A stretch of 64,000 nt of DNA from an uncultured Lachnospiraceae bacterium. Its GTDB lineage: Bacteria > Bacillota > Clostridia > Lachnospirales > Lachnospiraceae. The notes under the pieces were generated by a model. It saw nothing but the letters and a program-made list of their open reading frames with translations. It was not told the origin of the DNA and did no database searches. Positions within the stretch are counted from its first letter, which is position 1, and each line of letters opens with the position of its first letter. Where the stretch lies: positions 124,001 to 188,000 of the forward strand of contig CANRPU010000002.1 of NCBI GenBank assembly GCA_947632555.1, written 5' to 3'. Positions 52,207 to 62,075 of the stretch are shown in pieces. Made by a program: the position numbers and the translations under genes.

Positions 52207-54864
52207 GTGGCGGAATTTACTCCCATGATGCAGAAATATCTGGAAACGAAAAAGGAATACCAGGACTGTATTCTTTTCTACAGATTGGGCGATTTTTACG
52301 AAATGTTTTTTGAGGATGCGCTGACGGCATCCAAGGAGCTGGAAATAACCCTGACCGGAAAGGACTGCGGGCAGGAAGAAAGGGCGCCTATGTGCGGCAT
52401 ACCCTACCATGCGGTGGAAGGGTACCTGAACAAGCTGATCAGCAAGGGCTATAAGGTGGCCATCTGTGAGCAGGTGGAAGATCCCAAAACGGCCAGGGGA
52501 CTGGTAAAGCGGGAAGTCGTGCGGATCGTGACCCCCGGCACCAATATGGATATGCAGGCGCTGGAGGAATCCCGGAACAATTACCTGATGTGCGTGACCT
52601 ATATACAGTCCGGTATCGGGATCTCCCTGGCGGACGTGTCCACGGGTGATTTCTTCGCCACAGAGGTCGAGGACCTGAAAAAACTTACGGACGAGATCAT
52701 GAAATACCAGCCCAAGGAGATCATATGCAACGACGCCTTTTTGGTCAGCGGCATGGATATGGAGGAACTGAAGGGCCGGCTGGGGATTTCCGTCTACGCG
52801 CTGGAGCCCCACTTTTTTGAGGACGATGCGGCGCAGAAGTGTCTGACGCGGCATTTTAACGTGCGTACTCTGACAGGGCTGGGACTGGAGGATTTTCCTG
52901 TAGGTACCATCGCGGCGGGGGCTTTGCTGCAGTATTTGTACGATACGCAGAAAACCTCCCTGAGCCACATTCGGCATATCCATCCCTACATAGCCAGCAG
53001 ATATATGCTTCTGGACGCTTCTACCAGACGGAATCTGGAGCTGTGTGAAACGCTGAGGGAAAAACAGAAGAGGGGATCCCTGCTCTGGGTACTGGACAAG
53101 ACCAAAACCGCCATGGGCGGGCGGACCTTAAGGAGTTATCTGGAACAGCCCCTGTTGGAAAAGAAAGAGATCGAAAAACGGCTGGATGCGGTGGAGGAGC
53201 TTTCTGAAAATCCCGTTTCCCGTGAAGAGATCCGGGAATATTTAAATCCTGTTTATGATCTGGAAAGACTGCTTGGCCGTATCAGCTACAAAACCGCCAA
53301 TCCCAGGGATATGATCGCTTTCCGCAATTCCCTGGAAATGCTTCCTTACATCAGGCAGGTGATGAAATGTTTTCAAAAAGAGATCCTGACGGAAGTCAGG
53401 GAAGAGATCGACGGACTGGAGGATATCCATTCGCTGCTCGCGGCGGCCATTGAAGAGGATCCGCCTCTGTCCATCCGGGAAGGCGGCATCATAAAGGACG
53501 GCTTCGACCAGGATATCGACAGATTAAGAAGCGCCAAGCGGGACGGGAAAAAGTGGCTGGCGGAGCTGGAAAATGAAGACCGGGAGCGGACCGGGATCAA
53601 AAACCTGAAGATCAAATACAACAAAGTTTTCGGCTATTATTTTGAGGTGACAAATTCCTACAAAAGCCTGGTTCCGGAAGATTATATGCGGAAGCAGACA
53701 CTGGCCAACGCGGAGAGGTATACCACCCCCCGGTTAAAAGAGCTGGAGGATACCATACTGAACGCGGAGGACAAACTCTATACGCTGGAGTATGAACTGT
53801 TCTGCCAGATCAGGGATTCCGTGGCGAAGGAAACGGAACGTATCCAAAAAACGGCCAAAGCCATCGCAAGGCTGGATGTGTTCGCTTCCCTTTCCCTGAC
53901 GGCCGAACGGAACGGTTATGTGCGTCCGAAGCTGAACGAAAAGGGGATTATCGACATCAAGGACGGCCGCCATCCGGTTGTGGAGCAGATGATAGAAAAC
54001 GATATGTTCATTTCCAACGATACCTATCTGGACAACGGCAGTCACTGTATAGCGGTCATCACGGGACCCAATATGGCGGGAAAATCCACTTATATGCGCC
54101 AGACGGCCCTGATCGTTCTGATGGCCCAGGTCGGGTGCTTTGTGCCGGCCAAAAGCGCCGATATCGGCATTGTGGACAGGATCTTTACCAGAGTGGGCGC
54201 TTCCGATGACCTGGCCAGCGGGCAGTCCACTTTTATGGTGGAGATGAACGAGGTGGCCAATATCCTGCGCAACGCTACCGCGGACAGTCTGCTGATCTTA
54301 GACGAGATCGGAAGAGGGACCTCCACGTTCGACGGCCTTGCCATTGCCTGGGCGGTGATCGAGCACATCAGCAGCCGCAAGCTGCTGGGCGCGAAGACCC
54401 TTTTTGCCACCCATTATCATGAACTGACAGAGCTGGAAGGCAAGATCGGCAATGTGAACAATTACTGCATCGCGGTCAAGGAACAGGGGGACGATATCGT
54501 TTTTCTGCGTAAGATCATCAGGGGCGGAGCGGACAAAAGCTACGGCATTCAGGTGGCGAAGCTGGCGGGAGTGCCGGATATGGTCATCGACCGGGCAAAA
54601 GAGATCGTGGCGCGGCTCTTGGACAATGACATTACCGAAAAGGTACAGAGTATCGCGGTGGATACCGGCGGGGAGAAAAAGAGCGGCAGAACGGAACATC
54701 TGGACGAAGTGGATATGGCGCAGATGTCGCTGTTTGATACGGTCAGGGACGAAGATATCCTGGCGGAGCTGGAGGCGGCGGATATCAGCAACATGACCCC
54801 GCTGGACGCGCTCAATACCCTGTACCGGCTGCAGAGTAAATTAAAGAATCGCTGGCAGGGATAG
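52207..54864 (+). CDS. mutS: DNA mismatch repair protein MutS
   Basis: 885 residues. The mismatch-reading Phe-x-Glu is in LGDFYEMFFEDA near residue 35. The ATPase has TGPNMAGKSTYMRQ (Walker A), LLILDEIGRGTSTFDG (Walker B) and ATHYHEL. The C-terminal dimer helices are present. Start GTG 52207: AGGAG lies eight bases upstream and the reading begins AEFTPMMQKYLE, which fits the family; ATG 52183 has no ribosome site. mutL follows by 15 bases. Confidence 0.96.
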   Translation: MAEFTPMMQKYLETKKEYQDCILFYRLGDFYEMFFEDALTASKELEITLTGKDCGQEERAPMCGIPYHAVEGYLNKLISKGYKVAICEQVEDPKTARGLVKREVVRIVTPGTNMDMQALEESRNNYLMCVTYIQSGIGISLADVSTGDFFATEVEDLKKLTDEIMKYQPKEIICNDAFLVSGMDMEELKGRLGISVYALEPHFFEDDAAQKCLTRHFNVRTLTGLGLEDFPVGTIAAGALLQYLYDTQKTSLSHIRHIHPYIASRYMLLDASTRRNLELCETLREKQKRGSLLWVLDKTKTAMGGRTLRSYLEQPLLEKKEIEKRLDAVEELSENPVSREEIREYLNPVYDLERLLGRISYKTANPRDMIAFRNSLEMLPYIRQVMKCFQKEILTEVREEIDGLEDIHSLLAAAIEEDPPLSIREGGIIKDGFDQDIDRLRSAKRDGKKWLAELENEDRERTGIKNLKIKYNKVFGYYFEVTNSYKSLVPEDYMRKQTLANAERYTTPRLKELEDTILNAEDKLYTLEYELFCQIRDSVAKETERIQKTAKAIARLDVFASLSLTAERNGYVRPKLNEKGIIDIKDGRHPVVEQMIENDMFISNDTYLDNGSHCIAVITGPNMAGKSTYMRQTALIVLMAQVGCFVPAKSADIGIVDRIFTRVGASDDLASGQSTFMVEMNEVANILRNATADSLLILDEIGRGTSTFDGLAIAWAVIEHISSRKLLGAKTLFATHYHELTELEGKIGNVNNYCIAVKEQGDDIVFLRKIIRGGADKSYGIQVAKLAGVPDMVIDRAKEIVARLLDNDITEKVQSIAVDTGGEKKSGRTEHLDEVDMAQMSLFDTVRDEDILAELEAADISNMTPLDALNTLYRLQSKLKNRWQG

Positions 54865-54879
54865 CCGGAAAGGAACAAT

Positions 54880-56784
54880 ATGGCGAAAATTCAGGTACTG
54901 GATTCCAAAACAATTGACAAGATAGCGGCGGGAGAAGTGGTGGAACGGCCTTCCAGCGTGGTAAAGGAACTGGTGGAAAACGCCATGGATGCCGGAAGCA
55001 CCTGTATCACTGTGGAGATCAGGGACGGCGGGATCTCCTTTATCCGGGTTACGGACAACGGCAGCGGCATAGAAGCCTCTCAGGTCCGCAGCGCCTTTCT
55101 GCGCCACGCTACCAGCAAGATCTCTTCCGCGGAAGAACTGCATGACATCAAGAGTCTGGGATTCAGGGGAGAGGCGCTTTCCAGCATCGCGGCGGTAGCC
55201 AGGGTGGAGCTGATCAGCAAGACCAGGGAGGCGTTGAGCGGAGTCCGTTATCTATGCGAAGGAGCCGCGGAAACGGCATACGGCGAAGTGGGCGCGCCGG
55301 ACGGCACGACCATTCTGGTCCGGAACCTGTTTTTCAATACGCCGGTACGGCGAAAGTTTTTAAAGCAGCCCCAGACGGAGGGCAGCTGCATTGTGGATCT
55401 GATGGAGCGCATGGCTTTGTCCAGGCCGGATATTTCTTTCAGACTGACGGTCAACGGACAGATGAAGTTCCATACTTCCGGCAGCGGTGACTTAAAGGAG
55501 GTCATTTACCGCGTATACGGCAGGGAAACCGCGGGAAATCTGGTGCCGGTAGAGGCAGAAACGGATGGCATCGCGCTTTCCGGCTATCTGGGCAAGCCGG
55601 TGCTGAACCGCTCCAACCGCAATTTTGAAAATTACTACATCAACGGCAGATATATCAAGAGCACGCTGTTGGCGAAGGCAATCGAAGAAGGGTACAGCCA
55701 ATACCTGATGCAGCATAAATTTCCCTTTACGGTGATGCATTTTTCCGTGGATACCCAGATGGTGGATGTCAATGTGCATCCGGCGAAAATGGAGGTGCGA
55801 TTTACCGAAGGAGAGCGGTTGTACCGTTTTGTTTCGCAAGCCGTGGCGGATGCGCTGAAACAGAAAGAAATGATCCCGGAAGCGGTGCTTTCGGATGGCC
55901 CGGATGACGCTTCCCCGGCAGATACAGAGGGCAGATCTGTCCCTTCACGGAAGGAGTCCGTACCGGAGCCCTTTGAAAAAGTCCGGAGCCGGCAGTATCA
56001 GGTGATGGAAGAAATGAAATATGAGCCGGAAAAACCAAGAATGCAGGATTCCTTGCAAAATCCCGTGTGGAACCGGTCAAAGGAACCGGAAAATATCCGT
56101 GAAAAAGAGAAAAATGCAGGATTTCCTGTAGAAAAAGCTGTTTTTCCAACAGATGCCGCAAAACAGCTTTCCCTGTTTGAGGAAAAACTGCTTACCCGGG
56201 AAAACAGGAAGGAGTACCGGATCCTGGGACAGATCTTTGACACTTACTGGCTTATGGTATTTCAGGACAAGCTGTTGATCGTGGACCAGCACGCGGCCCA
56301 TGAAAAGGTCAAATACGAAAGGCTGATCAAACAGTTTCGGGAAAAGAGTGTCATGTCGCAGAGCCTGAATCCTCCCATTGTGGTGAGCCTGACGGCCGGG
56401 GAGGAACAGGTGCTTTTAAAATACGGGAACGTCTTTGCCGGGCTGGGTTTTGAAATAGAGGAGTTCGGAGGCAGTGAATACGCCCTGCGCGGCGTTCCGG
56501 AGGACCTCTACGGATGCGGAGAAAAAGAATTGTTCCTGGAGGTTTTGGACGAGCTTTCGGAAGCGCCCGCGGGCAGGCAGCCCGCGGTGGTGGAAGAAAA
56601 GCTGGCTTCCATGGCGTGCAAGGCCGCCGTAAAGGGAAACAGCAGCCTGCGGCAGGCCGAGATGGAAGCGCTGCTGGATGAGCTGCTGACGCTGGAAAAC
56701 CCTTATAACTGCCCGCACGGCAGGCCCACCATCATTTCCATGAGCAAGTATGAGATCGAAAAGAAATTTAAGCGGATTGTGTAG
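54880..56784 (+). CDS. mutL: DNA mismatch repair protein MutL
   Basis: 634 residues. The GHKL ATPase domain (about 1-330) has IAAGEVVERPSSVVKELVEN, DNGSGI, ATSKI and GFRGEALSSI. A variable linker (about 335-440) follows. The C-terminal endonuclease domain holds DQHAAHEKVKYE at residues 469-480, the metal-binding endonuclease motif found in species without MutH, and the zinc-binding-like CPHGRP near the end. It cuts the nascent strand after MutS recognition. Confidence 0.96.
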   Translation: MAKIQVLDSKTIDKIAAGEVVERPSSVVKELVENAMDAGSTCITVEIRDGGISFIRVTDNGSGIEASQVRSAFLRHATSKISSAEELHDIKSLGFRGEALSSIAAVARVELISKTREALSGVRYLCEGAAETAYGEVGAPDGTTILVRNLFFNTPVRRKFLKQPQTEGSCIVDLMERMALSRPDISFRLTVNGQMKFHTSGSGDLKEVIYRVYGRETAGNLVPVEAETDGIALSGYLGKPVLNRSNRNFENYYINGRYIKSTLLAKAIEEGYSQYLMQHKFPFTVMHFSVDTQMVDVNVHPAKMEVRFTEGERLYRFVSQAVADALKQKEMIPEAVLSDGPDDASPADTEGRSVPSRKESVPEPFEKVRSRQYQVMEEMKYEPEKPRMQDSLQNPVWNRSKEPENIREKEKNAGFPVEKAVFPTDAAKQLSLFEEKLLTRENRKEYRILGQIFDTYWLMVFQDKLLIVDQHAAHEKVKYERLIKQFREKSVMSQSLNPPIVVSLTAGEEQVLLKYGNVFAGLGFEIEEFGGSEYALRGVPEDLYGCGEKELFLEVLDELSEAPAGRQPAVVEEKLASMACKAAVKGNSSLRQAEMEALLDELLTLENPYNCPHGRPTIISMSKYEIEKKFKRIV

Positions 56785-56790
56785 GAGAGT

Positions 56791-57759
56791 ATGGAGTCCA
56801 AAAAGCCTTTGATCATATTGAGCGGTCCTACCGCTTCAGGAAAAACCAAATTGTCCATCGCGCTGGCGAAAACCATCGGCGGAGAGATCATTTCCGCCGA
56901 TTCCATGCAGGTATACCGCCATATGGACATTGGATCGGCCAAGGTAAGACCGGAAGAAACCGAAGGGGTTCCCCATCACCTGATAGATATTCTGGAGCCG
57001 GAGGAAGAGTTTAATGTGGTGATCTTTCAGAAGCGCTGTAAAGAGGCCATGGCCGGTATCTATGAGCGCGGGCATATTCCCATACTGACAGGCGGAACGG
57101 GATTTTATATCCAGGCCGTTCTCTACGATGTGGATTTTACGGAAAATGACGGGGACGATTCTTACCGAAAGGAACTGGAGGCGCTGGCCGAAAGGGAAAA
57201 CGGGGGCGGGCGCCTTTATGAGATGCTGCGGGAGGCGGATGAAAAAGCGGCGCAGGCCATTCATCCCCACAATATAAAGCGCGTCATACGCGCGCTGGAA
57301 TTTCTGCATCAGACCGATTCCCAGATCTCTGCGCACAACGAGGAGCAGAGGGCCAAGGAAAGTCCTTACGCGTACTGTTATTTTGTGCTGACCGACAGCA
57401 GGGAAAGGCTCTATGCCGGTATTGAAAAACGAGTGGACGAGATGATGGAAAACGGCCTGCTTGAGGAAGTCAGGGCGCTTCGGCAGCGGGGCTGCGGCCG
57501 GCATATGGTATCCATGCAGGGACTGGGTTATAAGGAACTTCTGGCCTGTCTGGAAGGGGAGATCAGTCTGGAGGAAGCGGTATACCGTATCAAACGGGAC
57601 ACCAGGCATTTTGCCAAACGGCAGCTGACCTGGTTTAAGCGGGAGAAAGACGTGGTCTGGTATGATAAAAGCGCGTTTTCCTACGATGAAAAAGCGATTT
57701 TGGACGATATGGCGCGGCGGGCGCGGATGCTGCTGACGGAAAATGAGGTGCGGATATGA
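56791..57759 (+). CDS. miaA: tRNA dimethylallyltransferase
   Basis: 322 residues. P-loop GPTASGKTKLS, then ADSMQVYRHMDIGSAK, LTGGTGFYIQAV and KRDTRHFAKRQLTWFKRE, all conserved in MiaA. It adds dimethylallyl to A37 of tRNAs; MiaB (miaB, 48.9 kb) completes the modification. It starts 6 bases after mutL and overlaps the next gene by 4 (ATGA). No hfq gene follows, unlike in Bacillus and many Clostridia. Confidence 0.96.
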   Translation: MESKKPLIILSGPTASGKTKLSIALAKTIGGEIISADSMQVYRHMDIGSAKVRPEETEGVPHHLIDILEPEEEFNVVIFQKRCKEAMAGIYERGHIPILTGGTGFYIQAVLYDVDFTENDGDDSYRKELEALAERENGGGRLYEMLREADEKAAQAIHPHNIKRVIRALEFLHQTDSQISAHNEEQRAKESPYAYCYFVLTDSRERLYAGIEKRVDEMMENGLLEEVRALRQRGCGRHMVSMQGLGYKELLACLEGEISLEEAVYRIKRDTRHFAKRQLTWFKREKDVVWYDKSAFSYDEKAILDDMARRARMLLTENEVRI

Positions 57760-59051
57760 AGAAGGAACTGAAAGAGCAGTACGCCGCCATGGGAATCTCC
57801 AAAGAGGTGCTTTCCTATGGCGAAAAGACGGAAAAAGCCCTAAAGGGCAGATTTGAGGAAATAGATGAAACGGCGGAATACAACCAGTTAAAGGTCCTGC
57901 GCGCCATGCAGGAACATAAGGTGGGAGAGGCCTGCTTGTCCGGAACCACGGGATACGGTTACAATGATCTGGGACGGGATACGCTGGAGAAGGTGTACGC
58001 CTCCGTGTTCCATACGGAGGATGCGCTGGTGCGGCCACAGATCACCTGCGGTACGCACGCGCTGGCGCTGGCGCTGATGAGCAATCTGCGGCCGGGGGAT
58101 GAACTGCTTTCTCCCGCGGGAAAACCCTACGATACTCTGGAGGAAGTGATCGGCATCCGTCCCTCCAAAGGCTCCCTGAAGGAGTACGGCATCAGCTACA
58201 GACAGGTGGATCTGCTGCCGGACGGCGGTTTCGATTATGAGAAGATCAGGGAGGCCATAGGAGAAAGGACCAGACTGGTGACCATTCAGCGCTCCAAAGG
58301 CTATCAGACCAGGCCCACCTTTTCCGTGGCCCGGATCGGAGAACTCATCGGGTTTATCAAAAAGATCAAACCGGATATCATCTGCATGGTGGACAACTGT
58401 TACGGAGAGTTTGTGGAAAGAACGGAGCCGACCGATGCGGGGGCGGACATGGCGGTGGGATCGCTGATCAAAAACCCCGGCGGGGGACTGGCTCCCATCG
58501 GCGGGTACATTGCAGGGAAAAAGGAATGCGTGGAAAATGCCGCCTTCCGGCTGACCTCCCCCGGACTGGGCAGGGAAGTGGGCGCTTCTCTTGGTATCCT
58601 GCGTTCTTTTTATCAGGGACTGTTCCTGGCGCCTACGGTGACGGCGGCGGCGCTGAAGGGAGCCGTTTTTGCCGCCAATATTTACGAAAAATTAGGCTTT
58701 CCCGTGATCCCGGACGGGCAGGAGAGCCGTCATGATATCATTCAGGCGGTGACTTTCGGCACGCCGGAAGGCGTCACCGCGTTCTGTCAGGGGATTCAGT
58801 CGGCGGCGCCCGTGGACGGCTACGTGAGCCCGGAACCGTGGGATATGCCGGGGTATGACGCCAAAGTGATCATGGCCGCGGGAGCCTTTGTTTCCGGTTC
58901 CTCCATAGAGCTTTCCGCGGATGGTCCCATAAAACCGCCTTACGCGGTATATTTTCAGGGAGGGCTGACATGGCAGCATGCCAAATTCGGGATCCTGAAA
59001 TCTCTGCAGACATTGGTGGACAGGGGAATCGTGTCGAAACTTTTTCCGTAA
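57756..59051 (+). CDS. ynbB: YnbB-type PLP-dependent protein (methionine gamma-lyase family, 'aluminium resistance')
   Basis: 431 residues. The fold-type I PLP pattern includes HTEDALVRPQITCGTHALALAL and DNCYGEFVERTEP. The PLP lysine is in GSLIKNPGGGLAPIGGYIAG. The C-terminal segment FVSGSSIELSADGPIKPPY is characteristic of this family. The enzyme's substrate is unknown. It starts within the miaA stop codon, so translation is probably coupled; the same gene pair order is seen in other Firmicutes. Confidence 0.9.
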   Translation: MKKELKEQYAAMGISKEVLSYGEKTEKALKGRFEEIDETAEYNQLKVLRAMQEHKVGEACLSGTTGYGYNDLGRDTLEKVYASVFHTEDALVRPQITCGTHALALALMSNLRPGDELLSPAGKPYDTLEEVIGIRPSKGSLKEYGISYRQVDLLPDGGFDYEKIREAIGERTRLVTIQRSKGYQTRPTFSVARIGELIGFIKKIKPDIICMVDNCYGEFVERTEPTDAGADMAVGSLIKNPGGGLAPIGGYIAGKKECVENAAFRLTSPGLGREVGASLGILRSFYQGLFLAPTVTAAALKGAVFAANIYEKLGFPVIPDGQESRHDIIQAVTFGTPEGVTAFCQGIQSAAPVDGYVSPEPWDMPGYDAKVIMAAGAFVSGSSIELSADGPIKPPYAVYFQGGLTWQHAKFGILKSLQTLVDRGIVSKLFP

Positions 59052-59057
59052 AATTTA

Positions 59058-59086
59058 TATACAGTGAGTTAAAATTGTGTTAAAAT
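59058..59086 (+). promoter_or_regulatory. Possible promoter upstream of the DUF4321 gene
   Basis: TATACA (59058-59063), 17 bp, TAAAAT (59081-59086), in an A+T-rich gap of 84 bases. The -35 has two mismatches, so this is tentative. Confidence 0.4.
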
Positions 59087-59135
59087 TAATTCCATATGTG
59101 AAATACTGACAAATGAGGGAAGCGGGGATACGGCT

Positions 59136-59375
59136 TTGAAAAAGTGGAACTGGACATTGGTACTGTTGGTGCTGATCGGATTTGTGATCGGACGTTTTAT
59201 CGGAACGTATTTTTCAGGCACATGGCTGGACTATGGACAGACCTTCGGCCTGAGCTCGCCGGTAGTGCTGGATCTGGGGTTCATCATCCTGACGCTGGGC
59301 CTGCAGATCAGCATCAATATAGCCAGCGTGATCGGCGTGATCATCGCGCTGGTGGTATACCGTTTTATCAGATAG
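59136..59375 (+). CDS. DUF4321 small membrane protein
   Basis: 79 residues, two membrane helices (about 7-26 and 48-73), GRFIGTYFSG between them. Proteins of this kind (DUF4321) sit near radC and mreB in Clostridia; function unknown. Starts at TTG 59136, with GGGGA about eight bases upstream; there is no better start. Confidence 0.8.
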   Translation: MKKWNWTLVLLVLIGFVIGRFIGTYFSGTWLDYGQTFGLSSPVVLDLGFIILTLGLQISINIASVIGVIIALVVYRFIR

Positions 59376-59424
59376 ATTTCACATGATTCGGGAAGTCCGT
59401 ACGGGAAGGCAGTTTGGAGGACGT

Positions 59425-60141
59425 ATGGACACAGAAAAAGACAAACAGCGCGGGAAACGGAAAGAACAGCATCCGGTACGGATGCGCCCTTATGAGAAAT
59501 TTACGCAGTTCGGCGTGGAAAGCCTGACGGAAAGCGAACTTTTAGCGGTCATCCTGCGCACCGGGAGCAGGGAGGAAGATGTGGAAACCCTGGCTTCCCA
59601 TATTCTGCAGCTGGCCGGTTACGGGGAGCAGGGGCTGTCCGGGCTGCACCATATCAGCATGGAGGAACTGCTGCGGATCAAGGGCATCGGCAGGGTGAAA
59701 GCCATACAGCTGAAATGCGTGATGGAACTCTGTACCAGGATGGCGCGGTCCCGTGCCAGCAGGACGCTTTCCTTTAACCGTTCCGGTACGGTGGCGGCCT
59801 ATTACATGGAAACGCTGCGCCACAGGAGCCGCGAATGCGTGCTTCTCCTGATGCTGGATACCAAAGGACAGATGATAAAGGAGCTGGAGCTGTCAAGAGG
59901 GACAGTGAAATCTTCCCTGCTATCTCCGAGAGAGGTCTTTGTGGAGGCCCTGAAGGCCGGAGCCGTGAACATCATTCTGCTCCACAACCATCCCAGCGGT
60001 GACCCGTCACCCAGCGGAGAGGATATGGCGGTAACGGAACATATCTCTCAGATAGGGAATATGCTGGACATTCCGCTGATAGACCATATCATAATCGGAG
60101 ATAACAGATATGTCAGCTTTAAGGAACAAGGCTATCTATAA
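59425..60141 (+). CDS. radC: RadC family JAB/JAMM protein
   Basis: 238 residues. An N-terminal helix-hairpin-helix part (about 20-95, MRPYEKFTQFGVESLTESEL and LLRIKGIGRVKA) precedes the JAB/JAMM domain with the zinc motif HNHPSGDPSPSGED. Once linked to DNA repair; the role is still unsettled. ATG 59425 is chosen for GGAGG four bases upstream; ATG 59383 has no site. mreB follows by 16 bases, the classical radC-mreBCD order. Confidence 0.93.
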   Translation: MDTEKDKQRGKRKEQHPVRMRPYEKFTQFGVESLTESELLAVILRTGSREEDVETLASHILQLAGYGEQGLSGLHHISMEELLRIKGIGRVKAIQLKCVMELCTRMARSRASRTLSFNRSGTVAAYYMETLRHRSRECVLLLMLDTKGQMIKELELSRGTVKSSLLSPREVFVEALKAGAVNIILLHNHPSGDPSPSGEDMAVTEHISQIGNMLDIPLIDHIIIGDNRYVSFKEQGYL

Positions 60142-60157
60142 GAAAGGGGTTGTTGTT

Positions 60158-61168
60158 TTGGCCAACAATACATTCGGTATCGATCTGGGTACCAGCAACA
60201 TTAAAATCTACAGCAGGAACGAAGACAGTGTGATGGTTGAAAAAAACATGATAGCCATCGAAAATAAGAACACGGTTTTCGCTTACGGGAACTCCGCGTT
60301 TGAAATGTATGAGAAAGCCCCGGCGAATATTCATATATCGTATCCGCTCTGCAACGGCGTGATCGCGGATATTAAAAATATGCAGGTTCTGATCCGCTAT
60401 TTCGTGGAAGACCTGATGAAAGGAAACCTCAGACCGGCGGACTATCTGATCGCGGTGCCCACGGATGTAACGGAAGTGGAAAAAAGAGCGTTTTATGATC
60501 TGATAAAAGACGCGAATGTAAAGGCGCGCAGGATCATGGTGGTGGAAAAGGCGGTGGCCGACGGCCTGGGAATGGATATTGACGTGAAGAACTCCCAGGG
60601 CGTGCTGGTGGTCAATGTAGGATACGATACTACGGAAATTTCCATCCTCTCTTTAGGAGGCATTGTGCTGAGCCGGCTGATCAAGGCAGGCGGGCTTAAA
60701 TTTGACGAGTCCATCCGCAACGCGGTCCGAAAGGAATTTTCTCTCATCATCGGCGGAAAGACCGCCGAAACCGTCAAAATGAGCCTGAGGGAACTGGAAA
60801 AAGAAGGAAAAGGAGCCGTGGTATACGGCAGGGATATCGTCACGGGCCTGCCGGTGGAACGGGAGATCCCTACGGCGCTGGTGGACGAATCTCTAGAGGA
60901 GCATTTCAACACCATTATCGACAACGTCAAAGTGATACTGGAGCGAACGCCTCCGGAACTGGCGGCGGATATTTACAGGCACGGCATCTATCTGACGGGA
61001 GGCGCTTCCCAGGTAAATCATCTGGCGGAAAAACTGGCTAAGGGCACAGGTCTTAAGATCAACGCGGCCCAGTCACCGGTGGAAAGCGTCGTGATGGGCC
61101 TGGCCAGGATCATCCAGGATGACAATTATAAAACCGTAGCTTACGCGATTGAAGGAATGAGTAAATGA
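60158..61168 (+). CDS. mreB: Rod-shape determining protein MreB-like actin homologue
   Basis: 336 residues. Phosphate-1 GIDLGTSNIKIY at the start, VVEKAVADGLG, VNVGYDTTEISILS (phosphate 2), and LTGGASQVNHLAEKL (adenosine) are the actin-fold motifs. The wording is rather divergent from Bacillus MreB, but followed by mreC and mreD the assignment is firm. It polymerizes on the inner membrane face and guides wall synthesis. Start TTG 60158, with AAAGGGG about eight bases upstream, gives the canonical length; an ATG 48 bases earlier lies inside radC. Overlaps mreC by 4 bases (ATGA). Confidence 0.93.
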   Translation: MANNTFGIDLGTSNIKIYSRNEDSVMVEKNMIAIENKNTVFAYGNSAFEMYEKAPANIHISYPLCNGVIADIKNMQVLIRYFVEDLMKGNLRPADYLIAVPTDVTEVEKRAFYDLIKDANVKARRIMVVEKAVADGLGMDIDVKNSQGVLVVNVGYDTTEISILSLGGIVLSRLIKAGGLKFDESIRNAVRKEFSLIIGGKTAETVKMSLRELEKEGKGAVVYGRDIVTGLPVEREIPTALVDESLEEHFNTIIDNVKVILERTPPELAADIYRHGIYLTGGASQVNHLAEKLAKGTGLKINAAQSPVESVVMGLARIIQDDNYKTVAYAIEGMSK

Positions 61169-62046
61169 GTCCCATAGTCAAGCAGAAAGGGGAGAGATTT
61201 TCTCTGCCGGGAAAATATCTTCTTTTTATCCTTACCGTTCTGTGCACGGTCATGATGCTGATGACCTTCAGTACGGATATTTTTAACAGGCCTTTGAACA
61301 CGCTGATGGGCTATCTGGTGGTCCCTTTCCAGAGAGGGATCAGCAGCGTGGGAGGCTGGCTGTCCACCCGCTCCGAAGAACTGGCGCAGATCAGGGCTCT
61401 TCTGGAAGAAAACGAAGCGCTGAAGGAACAGGTGAACGAGCTTACCCTGGAAAACACCCGCCTGCAGCAGGACCGTTATGAGCTGAACTCCCTGCGGGAA
61501 CTGTACAAGCTGGACGGACAGTACGAAGAATACGAAAAAGTGGCGGCCCGGATCATAGCCAGGGATTCCGGCAACTGGTACCATACCTTTACCATTGACA
61601 AGGGGATGGAAGACGGGCTGAAAGTGGATATGAACGTGATCGCCGGCAGCGGCAGCGAAGGCGGCCTGGTGGGCCGGATCGTATCCGTGGGCCCCAACTG
61701 GGCCAAGGTGGTGTCCATTATCTCCGACAATTCCAACGTGAGCGGGCAGATGCTGGCCACCGGGGACAAACTGATAGTGTCCGGGGATCTGGAACTGATG
61801 CAGAACGGCAAGATCCGTTTTTCCCAGCTTCTGGACAGCGCCGGGGCAGTGGTGAGCGGGGATAAGATCGTCACCTCCGATATCAGCGACAAATATCTGC
61901 CCGGCATATTGATAGGCTATATCGGAGATGTGGAGCTGGATTCCAACAAACTGACAAAGTCGGGGACAGTGACGCCGGCGGTGGACTTTGAACACCTGGA
62001 CGAGGTCCTTATCATCCTGACTTTGAAGCAGTCTGTGGAAGAATAA
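61165..62046 (+). CDS. mreC: Rod-shape determining protein MreC
   Basis: 293 residues: one N-terminal helix (about 15-33), an extracytoplasmic coiled coil (about 68-112, EENEALKEQVNELTLENTRL), then the beta-rich MreC domain with IARDSGNWYHTFTIDKGMEDGL. It links the cytoplasmic MreB filaments to the wall synthases. Coupled to mreB by the ATGA overlap. Confidence 0.95.
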   Translation: MSPIVKQKGERFSLPGKYLLFILTVLCTVMMLMTFSTDIFNRPLNTLMGYLVVPFQRGISSVGGWLSTRSEELAQIRALLEENEALKEQVNELTLENTRLQQDRYELNSLRELYKLDGQYEEYEKVAARIIARDSGNWYHTFTIDKGMEDGLKVDMNVIAGSGSEGGLVGRIVSVGPNWAKVVSIISDNSNVSGQMLATGDKLIVSGDLELMQNGKIRFSQLLDSAGAVVSGDKIVTSDISDKYLPGILIGYIGDVELDSNKLTKSGTVTPAVDFEHLDEVLIILTLKQSVEE

Positions 62047-62075
62047 AACAATACATATCACGGAAGGGAACGGCG

